Source of the DNA: Bacteroidales bacterium
Lineage (GTDB): Bacteria > Bacteroidota > Bacteroidia > Bacteroidales > GCA-2711565
NCBI GenBank assembly: GCA_029931995.1
Contig: JAOZQX010000094.1
Span: 1 to 5,985, forward strand
Length of the DNA: 5,985 nt
Direction of reading: 5' to 3'
The translations under genes and the position numbers were made by a program. This document shows positions 5,404-5,985 of the stretch, piece by piece (position 1 is the first letter of the stretch; each line of letters begins with the position of its first letter). The notes under the pieces were generated by a model that saw only the letters and a list, made by a program, of their open reading frames with translations, was not told the origin of the DNA and searched no databases.

Positions 5404-5985
5404 TTAAATTTTAATTTTCGCAAATATACCAAATTGAGCAGGTTTTCCTAACTGCACATAAGACGTTCCTTGTGAAATAAAATAGAATGCATGGTAGTCA
5501 ATATTGAAAATATTTTTTGCCCAGAAGCCAATATCAAAATGTTTGTTTTCGAACGTAACCTTTGTATTTGTTGTACCATAAGATTCTTGTATAGCAACAT
5601 TTTCTTCTTCCCAGTATTGTTTACCCAAGTGCTGGTAACTTAGGTTTATATGCATTTTTTCAATAAAACCACCGTTAAATTCGTGTGTAATATTTGTTCC
5701 CATACTAAATGTAAATTTGGGTGTATTAGGAATATAATTGTTGCGAAGATCAAGTCCATCGGGGTTTGTATATTCTCTATATTTAGCTTCATTTATTCCT
5801 AAAGAAGTCCAAACTTGCCAGTTTTTAGTGATAATTCCATTTAATTCGATTTCTATTCCTTTGCTTCTCGACATTGCGGCATTACTAATATAAGCACCTT
5901 GTCCGCTCGGAACAGGCTGCAACACTTGTTGGTCTTTAATATCAATTAAGAAGAAGCTTACATTGGCAATTAAATGTTTATTGAA
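5404..5985 (-). CDS. TonB-dependent outer-membrane receptor, C-terminal part
   Basis: The last 193 residues of a TonB-dependent receptor; the frame stays open to the window edge, so the GTG at 5925 is internal and the N-terminus, plug domain and TonB box lie outside. The visible part is a run of amphipathic beta strands from the 22-strand barrel. Typical receptor blocks are the VSFFLIDIKDQQ strand, the ISNAAMSRSKGIEIELNG block (the widespread NAGxSRxxGxExE motif), WQVWTSLGINEAKYREY, NTPKFTFSMG, LSYQHLGKQYW and VTFENKHFDIGFWAKNIFNIDYHAF. The protein ends AKIKI, so the usual final aromatic residue of the barrel signal is an isoleucine. It is the first visible gene of the operon and probably near its start; the promoter and any iron-responsive operator must be beyond 5985. 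Ligand cannot be told from this part; the haem-synthesis neighbours favour a siderophore, haem or a haem precursor. Confidence 0.9.
   Translation of the reverse strand, partial: FNKHLIANVSFFLIDIKDQQVLQPVPSGQGAYISNAAMSRSKGIEIELNGIITKNWQVWTSLGINEAKYREYTNPDGLDLRNNYIPNTPKFTFSMGTNITHEFNGGFIEKMHINLSYQHLGKQYWEEENVAIQESYGTTNTKVTFENKHFDIGFWAKNIFNIDYHAFYFISQGTSYVQLGKPAQFGIFAKIKI

Overview
The window looks like chromosome from a Bacteroidota member, probably a Bacteroidia- or Flavobacteriia-type organism. The base composition is AT-rich and the genes start in A-rich leaders without clear Shine-Dalgarno motifs. The outer-membrane protein is a TonB-dependent receptor, and the HemN, HemG and PepE sequences read like the Bacteroidota versions. 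I place it by recall of family sequences, not by a search.

Layout: a plus-strand gene, the 3' part of pepE (alpha-aspartyl dipeptidase, positions 1-485), ends in a strong intrinsic terminator (533-564). About 450 bases without a gene follow (565-1016). Most of that gap (about 698-1001) is a long degenerate inverted repeat, and a further partial copy of one segment lies near 589-608. The rest of the window is a tightly packed minus-strand operon. In transcription order it holds: the C-terminal part of a TonB-dependent receptor (runs off the window at 5985), a 9-base gap, an MFS permease, a 4-base ATGA overlap, hemN, a 1-base gap, hemG interrupted by one in-frame TAA, a 1-base gap, and a four-helix membrane protein of unknown function. 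The operon and pepE converge on the repeat-rich gap.

How the genes may work together: HemN converts coproporphyrinogen III to protoporphyrinogen IX, and HemG oxidises that to protoporphyrin IX, so the operon carries two consecutive late steps of haem synthesis. Both sit directly behind an outer-membrane receptor and an inner-membrane permease. This suggests (inference) either iron/siderophore uptake co-expressed with haem synthesis, or a salvage system that imports a porphyrin intermediate and finishes haem from it. No early haem genes are in view. The main oddity is the TAA codon in hemG: the frame continues unchanged on both sides and the downstream half keeps all its conserved features. 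It is therefore a very recent nonsense mutation, a sequencing or assembly error, or a read-through or split enzyme.
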